Assembly (NCBI GenBank): GCA_018060885.1
Contig: JAGOVF010000011.1
Location: forward strand, 1 to 45,751
Reading direction: 5' to 3'
Source of the DNA: Oligoflexales bacterium
GTDB lineage: Bacteria; Bdellovibrionota_B; Oligoflexia; Oligoflexales; JAGOVF01
DNA length: 45,751 nt
Below are positions 35,054 through 42,967 of the stretch, piece by piece. Both the position numbers and the translations under genes were made by a program. Position 1 is the stretch's first letter. Each line of letters opens with the position of its first letter. The notes under the pieces are model-generated. The model had not been told where the DNA came from, did not search any database, and was given only the letters and a program-made list of their open reading frames with translations.

Positions 35054-36462
35054 TGCCTGCCGTAGATAATTCAAATGAATTCGACAAATTAGATAAATCA
35101 AAAACGATCACTATAATCGGCGCCGGACTTACGGGCTCCATGATGGGAATTATACTTGCACGTAAAGGTTTTCAGGTTGAGATTTATGAGAGACGTCCAG
35201 ATATGCGAAGTCATCTTATTTCAGCTGGGCGGTCGATTAACCTAGCAATTTCTGAGCGCGGGCTCTATGCGCTAGAACGATTAGGTCTAAAAGAAAAAGT
35301 ATTAGCGAATGCGGTACCAATGCTTGGAAGAATGATGCACGCTCGCGACGGGGCAAAAAGTTATCAAGCCTATAGCCCCTACCCACATGAGTTTATAAAT
35401 TCTGTTTCCCGCGCAGAACTGAACAAACTGCTCATGTCCGAGGCTGAAGCAAGTGGCAAAGTTAAAATCTTTTTTGAACATGAGCTTATTGATTCAAAGC
35501 TTGACGAAGGAGTTTTAGATTTTCGAGTAGCGAGTGGCGGTCAGTTAGTAAATAAACAAGCAAATGTGGTTTTGGGTACAGATGGCTCAGCTTCAAATTT
35601 AAGAAATGAAATTCTTTCTGTTAATGCTAAAAGTCAGATGACGCGGGAGAAGCTAAGTCATTCCTATAAAGAACTGCACATAGCTCCTTCTGAGGGAGAA
35701 AATAAATTTAAACTCGATAAAAATGCGCTGCATATTTGGCCACGCAGCTCTTTTATGATGATTGCTTTACCAAATATAGACGGTTCATTTACGGTCACCT
35801 TATTTTTGCAGACCGAAGGTTCGGAATCTTTTGCTGCTTTAAACACAGCGCAAAAGGTACGAGAATTTTTTTCTCAGCAATTTGCTGACGTCGTGCCTTT
35901 ACTTGAGAATCTTGAAAGAGATTTTTTTGAAAACCCTACGGGCGAACTCGCAACAATAAAATGTTTCCCCTGGAGTGTCGGCTCACGCGCACTAATTTTT
36001 GGCGATGCCTCGCATGCAGTCGTGCCCTTTTATGGGCAAGGCATGAACTGCTGTTTTGAGGATTGCGTGGTGCTAGACACGTTGATTGAGGAAAGAGCTG
36101 TACAAGGATGGCAGGATATTTTTGACACTTTTTCTCGGCAAAGAAAGCCAAATTCCGATGCTATAGCCGATTTAGCGGTAGCTAACTTTATTGAGATGCG
36201 CGATCTAGTTGGGCAGGAGAGCTTTCTGATCGAAAAGAAAATCGAGCGCCGCTTGTCTGAGCTTTATCCGGATGAGTTTCAATCAGTTTATCGACTTGTT
36301 TCGTTTAGCCGAGAGCCTTACTCAAAAGCCTGGCAGCAACGCAGCTTAGAGCGGGAGTTGCTTGAAAAGATTCGACTGCAAGTTCCTGATATTGACAATT
36401 TAGATAAAAAGATCGCACGACCCTATTTTGATGAATTTTTAGCCAAAGTCGCACAGCTTTGA
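35053..36462 (+). CDS. kmo: Kynurenine 3-monooxygenase
   Basis: An FAD- and NADPH-dependent aromatic hydroxylase that makes 3-hydroxykynurenine. Visible are the FAD fold IIGAGLTGSMMGIILARKG (from about residue 21), SINLAISERG, the FAD/NADPH-binding segment containing GTDGSASNLR, and the third motif FGDASHAVVPFYGQGMN. The 469-residue length is near that of the eukaryotic and bacterial enzymes; the C-terminal part is the predicted membrane-proximal or substrate-cap end. With kynureninase, HAAO and ACMSD it converts kynurenine to 2-aminomuconate semialdehyde. No tryptophan dioxygenase or formamidase gene is visible in this window. Confidence 0.94.
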   Translation: MPAVDNSNEFDKLDKSKTITIIGAGLTGSMMGIILARKGFQVEIYERRPDMRSHLISAGRSINLAISERGLYALERLGLKEKVLANAVPMLGRMMHARDGAKSYQAYSPYPHEFINSVSRAELNKLLMSEAEASGKVKIFFEHELIDSKLDEGVLDFRVASGGQLVNKQANVVLGTDGSASNLRNEILSVNAKSQMTREKLSHSYKELHIAPSEGENKFKLDKNALHIWPRSSFMMIALPNIDGSFTVTLFLQTEGSESFAALNTAQKVREFFSQQFADVVPLLENLERDFFENPTGELATIKCFPWSVGSRALIFGDASHAVVPFYGQGMNCCFEDCVVLDTLIEERAVQGWQDIFDTFSRQRKPNSDAIADLAVANFIEMRDLVGQESFLIEKKIERRLSELYPDEFQSVYRLVSFSREPYSKAWQQRSLERELLEKIRLQVPDIDNLDKKIARPYFDEFLAKVAQL

Positions 36463-36520
36463 GTTCTCAATAAGAACAGTATCGGTTATAATCCTTCAGT
36501 TAAAACAAAGGGGAGAAGCA

Positions 36521-36673
36521 ATGTTTACTAAAGAAGATTTTAAAATTGAATCCGCTGGCGAGTTTATGGAGTTTTTACCAATTTTTGTTTTTATAGGTTT
36601 AATCGCGCCCTTTCTTATAGCTGCCTATACGATCGGATTTTTTCTAAATTTATTTGGTATGATTGACGCTTAA
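36521..36673 (+). CDS. Small membrane protein, 50 residues
   Basis: A short gene starting at an ATG preceded by AAAGGGGAG, a strong ribosome site. The product MFTKEDFKIESAGEFMEFLP has an acidic amphipathic head and then a hydrophobic stretch (IFVFIGLIAPFLIAAYTIGF) and a second (FLNLFGMIDA), giving one long or two short membrane segments. No homologue is recognised. It sits between kmo (58 bp) and the aldo/keto reductase gene (11 bp), on the same strand, and may be part of that transcript. Confidence 0.6.
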   Translation: MFTKEDFKIESAGEFMEFLPIFVFIGLIAPFLIAAYTIGFFLNLFGMIDA

Positions 36674-36684
36674 TTGGTGCAACT

Positions 36685-37500
36685 GTGCATAAAATTTCTG
36701 ATACCAAAAAATTAAATAATGGCGTTGAAATACCGATTTTCGGCTTAGGTGTGTGGAAAGCTTACGCGAAAGAGACCTACCAAGCTGTTAGATGGGCCTT
36801 GGAGCTTGGTTATAGACATATTGATACTGCAGCTATTTATGGCAACGAAGTCGAAGTGGGGAAAGCTATTCGTGACAGTGGTATAGCTCGAGAAGAAATA
36901 TTCGTAACGACAAAGCTATGGCGGGACGACCATTCAAAGGTTGGCCAAGCGTTTCAAGTAAGCCTTAAAAAACTAGATATAGGATATATCGATTTATATC
37001 TTAGCCATTTTCCAACTCCAGAAGTTCGCATTTCTGCTTATAAAAATATGCAAGAAATTTTAAAAGACGGATCTTGTCGCTCTATTGGGGTGAGCAATTA
37101 CACAGTCAAACATTTAAAAGAGCTCATTGCGAATTGCGAAGTTGTTCCGAGTGTTAATCAAGTCGAATTTCATGTGTTTTTAAATCAAAAAGATCTTTTG
37201 AAATATTGTGAAGCAAACTCAATAGCATTGGAAGCATACTCTCCTTTAGCTCACGGACAGCGTTTAAATGATCCGGTTTTAATAGAAGTTGCAAAAAAGT
37301 ATCATTGCAGCGTGGCACAAATTATGATTGCTTGGTGCTTACATAGAAATTTAATAGTCATTCCGAAAACAGTTCAAAAAGCACGCTTAGCAGAAAATGC
37401 TGCTGCATTGGCACTCAAATTGTCTGAGGATGATCTGCAAAGACTTGAAGCTTTAGACGAGCAATTGCGCACTTGCTGGGATCCAAGCGATGTGCCTTAG
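36685..37500 (+). CDS. Aldo/keto reductase
   Basis: NADPH-dependent carbonyl reductase of the AKR fold. The catalytic tetrad is in place: Asp and Tyr in YRHIDTAAIYGNE, Lys in VTTKLWRDD, His in YLSHFPTPE. IGVSNYTVKHL and the coenzyme-binding IPKTVQKARLAENAAAL follow. At 271 residues it is a short bacterial type (2,5-diketogluconate reductase-like). Substrate unknown. The start is GTG, 11 bp after the small membrane protein gene. Downstream lies the convergent region with the two foldback elements. Confidence 0.92.
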   Translation: MHKISDTKKLNNGVEIPIFGLGVWKAYAKETYQAVRWALELGYRHIDTAAIYGNEVEVGKAIRDSGIAREEIFVTTKLWRDDHSKVGQAFQVSLKKLDIGYIDLYLSHFPTPEVRISAYKNMQEILKDGSCRSIGVSNYTVKHLKELIANCEVVPSVNQVEFHVFLNQKDLLKYCEANSIALEAYSPLAHGQRLNDPVLIEVAKKYHCSVAQIMIAWCLHRNLIVIPKTVQKARLAENAAALALKLSEDDLQRLEALDEQLRTCWDPSDVP

Positions 37501-37561
37501 TAATGAAGTTTTAATAATCTCTTTATATCTACGTGATGCACACTTTTAATAGATTTTCATA

Positions 37562-37705
37562 GAGTCTATAGCTGGGGGTCTGTATTGCCTGCCAGAGGAT
37601 CGCTCAATTTTTATGCCATCCATGGCAAAATTATCGCTACCGGTTCGGGCGTCCAGCCCTCACCAGTTCCTCTGGCAGGCAATACAGACCCCCAGCTATA
37701 GACTC
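37562..37705. repeat. Foldback element 1: conserved core in perfect 38-bp arms
   Basis: The left arm 37562-37599 and right arm 37668-37705 are exact reverse complements over 38 bp. The 68-nt loop and the six innermost bases of each arm (AGAGGA and TCCTCT) form an 80-bp core (37594-37673) that recurs inverted at 37933-38012 with one difference. The outer 32 bp of the arms are not shared with the second element. Inside the loop TGCCATCCATGGCA and GGGCGTCCAGCCC can each form small hairpins and ACCGGT is palindromic. It lies downstream of the aldo/keto reductase gene, in a 587-bp stretch without credible genes (37501-38087). Confidence 0.9.
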
Positions 37706-37804
37706 AAGTGGCTATCATTTCAGGGTGCATTGGAAAAGTTGCAACACTTCCGTTATTTGCTTTTCAACATCTCAGCAGCAGAGCTCGCTGGGCTGCAAAC
37801 TTCC

Positions 37805-37849
37805 ACACCAAATGAGCTAAAGACTTTGGGTGTTTGGGGCTGTTTTTTT
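37805..37849 (+). terminator. Possible terminator between foldback elements
   Basis: ACACCAAA pairs with TTTGGGTGT (one bulge), followed after 9 nt by a T7 tract at 37843-37849. The long gap between stem and T tract makes it imperfect. If real, it would end transcripts coming through the first foldback element. The remaining DNA between the elements (37706-37890) holds nothing else I can name. Confidence 0.35.
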
Positions 37850-37890
37850 ACCTAAACTTGCTTAATACAAAGCGCTTTTCTGAGAGTAAC

Positions 37891-38054
37891 TTTAGAAAGC
37901 ATGGCGGCTTGTCTTGGTATGAACGGACTGCTAGAGGAACTGGTGAGGGCTGGACGCCCGAACCGGTAGCGATAATTTTGCCATGGATGGCATAAAAATT
38001 GAGCGGTCCTCTAGCAGTCCGTTCATACCAAGACAAGCCGCCATGCTTTCTAAA
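37891..38054. repeat. Foldback element 2: same core, inverted, in perfect 48-bp arms
   Basis: The left arm 37891-37938 and right arm 38007-38054 are exact reverse complements over 48 bp. The loop (37939-38006) is 68 nt, equal to that of element 1, and is its reverse complement except for one base. Only the innermost AGAGGA/TCCTCT of the arms agrees with element 1; the outer 42 bp are unrelated apart from scattered similarity. It ends 33 bp beyond the ccmG stop and could also halt ccm transcripts. Confidence 0.9.
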
Positions 38055-38087
38055 TGAAAGTTGTATAAATGTGTGTATCAATTAGCT

Positions 38088-38705
38088 TTATAAACTTGAT
38101 TTGACTGTCGCAGCATCAGTTGTTGTTATCAAAGGCAGAAACTCCTCTAGTAAAGCAACGTCAACCGGCCCAGTTATCTTATGTTTTATGATCCCATTTC
38201 CGTCGATAAAAAATGTTTCGGGCGCACCGGTGACTCCATAATCCAGGGCCGCTCGGCCGTCAACATCTAGCGCAATTAAATAAGTCTTGCCGTAATTTTC
38301 TACGAAATTCAATGCGTCTTCTTTAGTATCTTGAATCGCAATCCCGATTAAAGCAACGTCGCTACCTGCTCGGTGTTGCCGCCAAAAGGCTTCAAGATTT
38401 TGCGCTTCTTGTCGACAGCTAACACACCAACTGGCCCAAAAGTTTATAATGAGCCCCTTACCTTTAAAGTCTGTAAGGTTTGCAAAGTCGACTTCTTGAG
38501 GATTAAAATTACTCGCGCCGGAAATTACTGGGACTCTAAATCCGAGTGCAGGTTTATTTAAAAGTACAGTTGGAATATGGCTGGTGTCTATTTGTAGGCC
38601 TTTGTATGCAACGCTGATAATGGATATTGATATAGCTATTAATATGCCAATACCAATAAAATGTTTTTTACTAGATCGAGGTGAATGTTGTTTTTGCTCT
38701 GACAT
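38088..38705 (-). CDS. ccmG: CcmG/DsbE-type periplasmic thioredoxin
   Basis: A membrane-anchored thioredoxin-fold protein that keeps apocytochrome (and CcmH) cysteines reduced for heme ligation. The N-terminal anchor is at residues 15-34 (FIGIGILIAISISIISVAY). The active site is FWASWCVSC (C94, C97), followed by the CcmG-typical GVTGAPETFFID with its cis-proline region. An AGGAG lies 10 nt before the ATG. It is the last gene of the minus-strand ccm run, 30 bp after ccmE. CcmF and CcmH are not encoded here; in many genomes ccmF lies between ccmE and ccmG. Confidence 0.92.
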   Translation of the reverse strand: MSEQKQHSPRSSKKHFIGIGILIAISISIISVAYKGLQIDTSHIPTVLLNKPALGFRVPVISGASNFNPQEVDFANLTDFKGKGLIINFWASWCVSCRQEAQNLEAFWRQHRAGSDVALIGIAIQDTKEDALNFVENYGKTYLIALDVDGRAALDYGVTGAPETFFIDGNGIIKHKITGPVDVALLEEFLPLITTTDAATVKSSL

Positions 38706-38735
38706 AGTATCGTCGCTCCTGAAGAAAAATTCTAA

Positions 38736-39197
38736 CTATTCTTTAAAAATAGACTGCTCTAAAAGTGCTCGATCCATTTTTGTATGGTCTTCGGGTTTGC
38801 GGTACTCCTCAGAGTGTTTGACCATTAATTTTCTTGAATAGAACATCTTACCATCTTCAGAAATTTTGCCTTCAGCAACAACACCCGATTCTTCTTTAAA
38901 AAGATCGGGTGGTGTACCTCGATGTTGCACTTCTATATTAATTCCTTGCATGTTGGTGATGATAAATTTAAGCGAAAGAGTTTCTGGGTTCCAATCCACG
39001 CTGTCTTTTAAGACCATGCCCCCCATTTTGATTGTGTCTTCTTGCAAAGACTTTGCTTTTAAAACAACCTCATCAGGCGTGTAGAAATAAACCATTTCGT
39101 CGCCGAGTTTTAGAAAGCTAAGCCCTATTACTGTCAGAGCGATAATAACGCCGCCTAAAATCCAGCGAATTTTTCTTTTTTCATTTGTATTGTTCAT
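38736..39197 (-). CDS. ccmE: Heme chaperone CcmE
   Basis: Binds heme covalently in the periplasm and hands it to the ligase. One N-terminal transmembrane helix (residues 11-30), then the OB-fold beta domain with VYFYTPDEV, and the heme-binding motif KHSEEY (H128, Y132, matching the classical HxxxY form). The C-terminal tail is short and charged. Its ATG overlaps the ccmD stop codon (ATGA on the minus strand). Confidence 0.95.
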   Translation of the reverse strand: MNNTNEKRKIRWILGGVIIALTVIGLSFLKLGDEMVYFYTPDEVVLKAKSLQEDTIKMGGMVLKDSVDWNPETLSLKFIITNMQGINIEVQHRGTPPDLFKEESGVVAEGKISEDGKMFYSRKLMVKHSEEYRKPEDHTKMDRALLEQSIFKE

Positions 39198-39358
39198 GTT
39201 TTCTCCTGGTCTTGGTTTAAAATTTCATCTATTGCATTTTCAAGCTTCAGATTCTTGATGCGATCTGTGATTAGAGAAAGTCCGTATCCTAGTAATAGAA
39301 AAACACCGAAACCATAAGCTGCGATAATGTATTGAATATTGTCACCAATTGGTTCCAT
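39194..39358 (-). CDS. ccmD: Small heme-export accessory protein CcmD
   Basis: A 54-residue gene. The product starts MEPIGDNIQYIIAAYGFGVF, whose YIIAAYGF core is the CcmD hallmark, in a single membrane helix followed by a charged cytoplasmic tail (ITDRIKNLKLENAIDEIL). CcmD holds CcmE in the CcmABC complex and helps release holo-CcmE. The gene sits exactly between ccmC (3-bp gap) and ccmE (4-bp overlap), the usual position. Confidence 0.9.
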   Translation of the reverse strand: MEPIGDNIQYIIAAYGFGVFLLLGYGLSLITDRIKNLKLENAIDEILNQDQEKT

Positions 39359-39361
39359 GCA

Positions 39362-40048
39362 TTACCTCGCTTGCATTGTTTTAGCTTCGATTGCTTCGCG
39401 AAGCTGTAAGTTCTCAGATCTTGTGCGTAGTAACCAAATTGAAAATAAAATCATGGTTATTATAGCAAAATAAAGCGTGTTGTAGATTTCGCTCGACATA
39501 GCGTTACCATCGGCTCGGAATAAAGAGGGTGGTTGATGTAGCGTTCTCCACCAAGTGACACTTTTATAAACAATTGGAACACAAGCAGCAATTAAAATGC
39601 CTAAAATTCCGCAAGCTCGATTTCGCTCAATAGATGGGCTAAACGCACCGTAAAGTAAAAGATATCCTGAATACAATAAAGCTAAAATAAGAGTTGTCGT
39701 AAGCCTTGCATCCCAAGTCCAATAAACCCCCCAAGTTGGTCGACCCCAGATTGATCCAGTAATTAAAGTCAGAATTGTAAACAAAAGCCCTACTTCTGCA
39801 GTCGCCTTGCCAATTTGCATAGGGCGATAGGTTTTTTGCATCAGAGATTTTATGCTTACAGTTAAAAGAATAAATGAAAGAAGAAATGCAGTTAGGGCAG
39901 AAGGCACATGCAGAAAGATGATGCGATAAACTTCGCCTTGAATACGATCGACCGGAGCATAAAAGAAACCTAATAACCAAGAAACTTCTACCAGGAAGAA
40001 TAAAAATATTCCGACTAAAAAATTGATATTGTGTTTGGAGAAGTGCAT
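39362..40048 (-). CDS. ccmC: Heme-handling membrane protein CcmC
   Basis: Delivers heme to CcmE. Six hydrophobic segments are visible, with the tryptophan-rich WWD-type signature GRPTWGVYWTWDARLT in the periplasmic loop (about residues 128-143) and the flanking conserved histidines in FLHVPSAL (near 47) and TLHQPPS (near 176). The 228-residue length matches. It starts 3 bp after ccmB. Confidence 0.94.
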   Translation of the reverse strand: MHFSKHNINFLVGIFLFFLVEVSWLLGFFYAPVDRIQGEVYRIIFLHVPSALTAFLLSFILLTVSIKSLMQKTYRPMQIGKATAEVGLLFTILTLITGSIWGRPTWGVYWTWDARLTTTLILALLYSGYLLLYGAFSPSIERNRACGILGILIAACVPIVYKSVTWWRTLHQPPSLFRADGNAMSSEIYNTLYFAIITMILFSIWLLRTRSENLQLREAIEAKTMQAR

Positions 40049-40051
40049 TTA

Positions 40052-40801
40052 TCAGACCTTATTTTCTGAACTCTCTTGGCTTACTGTTTCAATGTTTTGC
40101 GTACTAAAAAGCTCTATAAAAAGCAAAATACCTAAAGTGAGGTAAATGATATCAAAAGCAAGCAACAATCCAAGCCAATTCCATAATGTATCGGTAAATT
40201 TCCGGTTTTCTAAATAGAGTAAGCTGGATTGAACGCCTGCCAGCAAAGCTGGAGTGCATAATGGATAGTAGAGTAAGGGATAAATGATTTGGCGAGCTTG
40301 TGCGTGTATCACTACAGCAGCCAAAAGTAGGCCCAAAGGTACAAGGCCAAAGATAAGCAATAGGACGATCCCGAGAATTGGAGTAAAGAAAGCAATAGGG
40401 TTGGGCACTGCTAATAAGAGGCAGCCGAGTAATATAGTAGGAATTGCTATCATGATGCATAAAATGCTTACCGTAATAAGTTTTGCGAGAAATACTGAAG
40501 CTGGCCAGATGGGATAAGAACGAATTAAGTCCAAAGCGCCATCTTCTTGATCGCTATCAAAGCTTCGCATTAATATGAGTTGCAGAGAAAGAAATATCGC
40601 TAAAAAAACTTCTGCCGTAAAAAATTGGGCAAGTTGTGATTTGTCGAATTCACCAAAAGAAAAGGTGAATAGAAGCAGAATAGTAATTGAAAATAACAAC
40701 GGCGATAAAAGTCGATCTCGACTTTGGAACTCGATAGAAAGCTGTTGTTTACTTAAATAATAAATCTGTTGCAGTTTTGTGGCTTTTGATTTTTTATTCA
40801 A
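40052..40801 (-). CDS. ccmB: Heme exporter permease subunit CcmB
   Basis: Six predicted membrane helices over 249 residues, starting after a cytoplasmic head with the CcmB-type ELSIEFQSRDRLLSPLLF segment (here QLSIEFQSRD). DQEDGALDLIRSYPIWPASVFLAKL and PLGLLLAAVVIHAQARQIIYPLLYYPLCTPALLAG are characteristic. It pairs with CcmA to form the ABC transporter that releases holo-CcmE from CcmC. Gaps to ccmA (17 bp) and ccmC (3 bp) show operon structure. Confidence 0.92.
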   Translation of the reverse strand: MNKKSKATKLQQIYYLSKQQLSIEFQSRDRLLSPLLFSITILLLFTFSFGEFDKSQLAQFFTAEVFLAIFLSLQLILMRSFDSDQEDGALDLIRSYPIWPASVFLAKLITVSILCIMIAIPTILLGCLLLAVPNPIAFFTPILGIVLLLIFGLVPLGLLLAAVVIHAQARQIIYPLLYYPLCTPALLAGVQSSLLYLENRKFTDTLWNWLGLLLAFDIIYLTLGILLFIELFSTQNIETVSQESSENKV

Positions 40802-40818
40802 TTTATGAGCCTCTAGAT

Positions 40819-41439
40819 CTATTTAAGTGAGAGATAATTTGGATTCAATGCAGTAAATGCATTTGTTTCGTGGCTTACTAAAAGAGCCATTTTCCCCATT
40901 TTGAGGTGTTCTCTAAGCAATTCGATAAATAGACCTACTGCTTCCTCATCTAATCCGTATAAAGGCTCATCTAATAACCACAGTGGCGCTGGGCTTAATG
41001 CTAATCTTGCTAAAGCAAGGCGCCTTCGCATTCCGGTAGAGTATTTTTCAACCGGCAATTTTAACATTAAGCTTCCTCGGCTTAATCCCCAATGTTTTAA
41101 ATGTTCTGTTAAGAAAACATCGTTTGCATCGAGAGCGCGTAAATTTGCCCAAAATCGCAGATTTTGTAATGCGTCTAATTTTTTAAATAGCGCATTATTT
41201 TCTGGCGCGAGGTATTCAAGGTCAATTGCGTTTGTAAAGTCTTGCGGAGATATTTGCCATAAAATTTTACCTCGTTGTAGCGGAAGCTGACCCGATATAA
41301 TTTTTATTATTGTTGATTTACCACTTCCATTTTGTCCAACGAGATGTAGAAGCTCTCCACCTTTTATAGAGAAATTTATGTTTTTTAGGATGGGAATATA
41401 AGAGTAGCTAAAATTTAAATTTGATACCGTTAACATCAT
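40819..41439 (-). CDS. ccmA: Heme exporter ATPase CcmA
   Basis: An ABC ATPase: Walker A GQNGSGKST (residues 35-43), signature YSTGMRRRLALARL, Walker B PLWLLDEP, and the switch histidine in LLVSHET. YSTGMRRRLALAR fits the CcmA signature loop (FSAGQQRRVALAR). The ATP hydrolysis releases holo-CcmE from the CcmC complex. Two ATGs are adjacent (MM), and either may serve. The gene starts 52 bp after the stop of the outer-membrane protein gene, and may be co-transcribed with it. Confidence 0.93.
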   Translation of the reverse strand: MMLTVSNLNFSYSYIPILKNINFSIKGGELLHLVGQNGSGKSTIIKIISGQLPLQRGKILWQISPQDFTNAIDLEYLAPENNALFKKLDALQNLRFWANLRALDANDVFLTEHLKHWGLSRGSLMLKLPVEKYSTGMRRRLALARLALSPAPLWLLDEPLYGLDEEAVGLFIELLREHLKMGKMALLVSHETNAFTALNPNYLSLK

Positions 41440-41491
41440 ATTTTGCCAATTATTCCTTTAGATTTAATTAATGCAAATTAAGGGAGAAATC

Positions 41492-42715
41492 TCACTCAGC
41501 TAAATCAATAGCCAGTAACGCAGATGTTTTACGATCAGCTTTACTTCCAGAACTAGTGATAATTTTATCATGATATGAAGCCACTTCTAGACTAATGAGC
41601 CCTAAATTTATCCCGATTCCCATAGCAATACCAGCGCTATTGTATCCTGTTCGAGCTTTGATCGGTGCTTTAGAGCCGCTGCCAAAAAAACAAAATTCAA
41701 GGCCTGTTCTAATTTTAGCATCGGCTTCTACTTCTGAATCTGTTAGATCGGCGGCCTCTGCAAGAAAGTTCATTTCTAGCCAGTTACTTAATTTAGGCGA
41801 GATTGAAAAACCTAAACTCACATCTTGTTTGATCTCAAACTCTGTAAATTCAGGGTCTGGCTCCGCGGGAGCTTTTTTTAGATCGACTGTGGCATTGTTT
41901 AAGTTCCTAACGACTAGAGCTACACTGGGTCGCAATTGTGTTTTCTTTAATTTTACTTTGGAGTTTCGCCACAGAAGGCCAGCATTTTTGCCAAATATTG
42001 AATAGGAATATCGCGTCGCTTTTAGAATATCTGGCCTTGTTTCTGTATTTATAAGGTCAAGATATGCATATTGCCCTCGATTTACAGTCATCTCACTTGA
42101 ATATCCGAATACACCGAAGTAGAGTTTATCTTCAACTAAAGGAACGCTTAGTCCTAATCCAAACCCTTGTTGCGCGCGAAAATGACCTTCAATTTCACCA
42201 TCAGTACCATTACTAACAGCAGCTCCCTGTTGATCTACAAAGGGAACAAACATCAATCGACCATAAACAACTCCGGGAGTAAGACTTGCGCGAATATATT
42301 GACGCTTTCCTGCCGCCGCATCAACAAGAGTTTCTCCTACATGCTTATCAGCAGTGCCATTGTTTTCTTTGAATGATTCATTTAGTTTTTGAGTATTTTC
42401 ATTAATGCTGAGATTGAATGCAGGTAAATAGAAGTGTTTTAAGTTGCCGTCCCTACCCGACTCGATTTGCCAAGGATTGTCGCCGATATTTGCTGGATTA
42501 TAATAAGGGGCATCTAAGCCATCTGCAAGAGTTGAAAGAGCTCCCCCCATTCCCTGGGCTCGGCTAGAACCCCATAGGCTATCATCTAAACTTATGAGTT
42601 CACTTGCTCTGCTTTTGCTTTCAGAAAAAAATAAAATTACAGAACAGTAAAATATTACTGAACTTAAAGTTTGCAGCCAAAAAACTGCAGAATATTGGTA
42701 ACAAGGCTTTTTAAT
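41492..42715 (-). CDS. Outer-membrane beta-barrel protein, apparent ATT start
   Basis: The mature start GSSRAQGMGGALSTLADGLDAPYYNPANIG is the hallmark of FadL/PorV/TraF-like outer-membrane proteins (MGGA, then D-A-x-YYNPA). An internal ATG at 42548 would cut off that hallmark and leave no signal. In frame, upstream codons extend 55 residues to a stop-free start at 42713-42715: ATT followed by AAA AAG CCT, then a hydrophobic segment (SSVIFYCSVILFF) and a signal-peptidase-like region. AGGAG lies 7 nt before the ATT, ideal spacing. No ATG, GTG or TTG exists between the upstream TAA and that site. A G6 tract on the minus strand follows the internal ATG. The product is about 407 aa. Function unknown. 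Confidence 0.72.
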   Translation of the reverse strand: MKKPCYQYSAVFWLQTLSSVIFYCSVILFFSESKSRASELISLDDSLWGSSRAQGMGGALSTLADGLDAPYYNPANIGDNPWQIESGRDGNLKHFYLPAFNLSINENTQKLNESFKENNGTADKHVGETLVDAAAGKRQYIRASLTPGVVYGRLMFVPFVDQQGAAVSNGTDGEIEGHFRAQQGFGLGLSVPLVEDKLYFGVFGYSSEMTVNRGQYAYLDLINTETRPDILKATRYSYSIFGKNAGLLWRNSKVKLKKTQLRPSVALVVRNLNNATVDLKKAPAEPDPEFTEFEIKQDVSLGFSISPKLSNWLEMNFLAEAADLTDSEVEADAKIRTGLEFCFFGSGSKAPIKARTGYNSAGIAMGIGINLGLISLEVASYHDKIITSSGSKADRKTSALLAIDLAE

Positions 42716-42967
42716 AAGGATTCTCCTCTGTTTTGCTATCGGATTTTTTGTATTATTTTTGAATTAATAAAATTTAACTCGGAATTATTAGGCATTGATA
42801 ATGTGGAAAGAGGGCTTAATTTCGGCTTTGGAATAGGAACATAACTAACAGAAAATGTTATTGGAAAGAGTTTTTCTTACAAAAATCTAAAGTTCTAAGT
42901 AAAAAAAGCCGATAGGTACCCCTAAGGCGACAGCAACATACGAAATTAAAATCTGAGGTGTTTTCAC

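Noticed and set aside
35664..35846. Minus-strand frames within the kynurenine genes
   Set aside because: Shadows of strongly conserved plus-strand genes, with no ribosome sites or family resemblance.
37613..37855. 80-codon open frame over foldback element 1
   Set aside because: It is created by the palindromic arm and core; there is no ribosome site and the product resembles no protein. A matching minus-strand frame over element 2 (37848-38081) has the same origin.
37562..38054. CRISPR array or integron attC sites
   Set aside because: There are only two units, in inverted orientation, with no regular spacers, no cas genes and no integrase; the arms are perfect, unlike the imperfect attC arms.
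41492..42550. Outer-membrane gene starting at the ATG 42548-42550
   Set aside because: This start would remove the signal peptide and part of the conserved mature N-terminus; there is no ribosome site before it.
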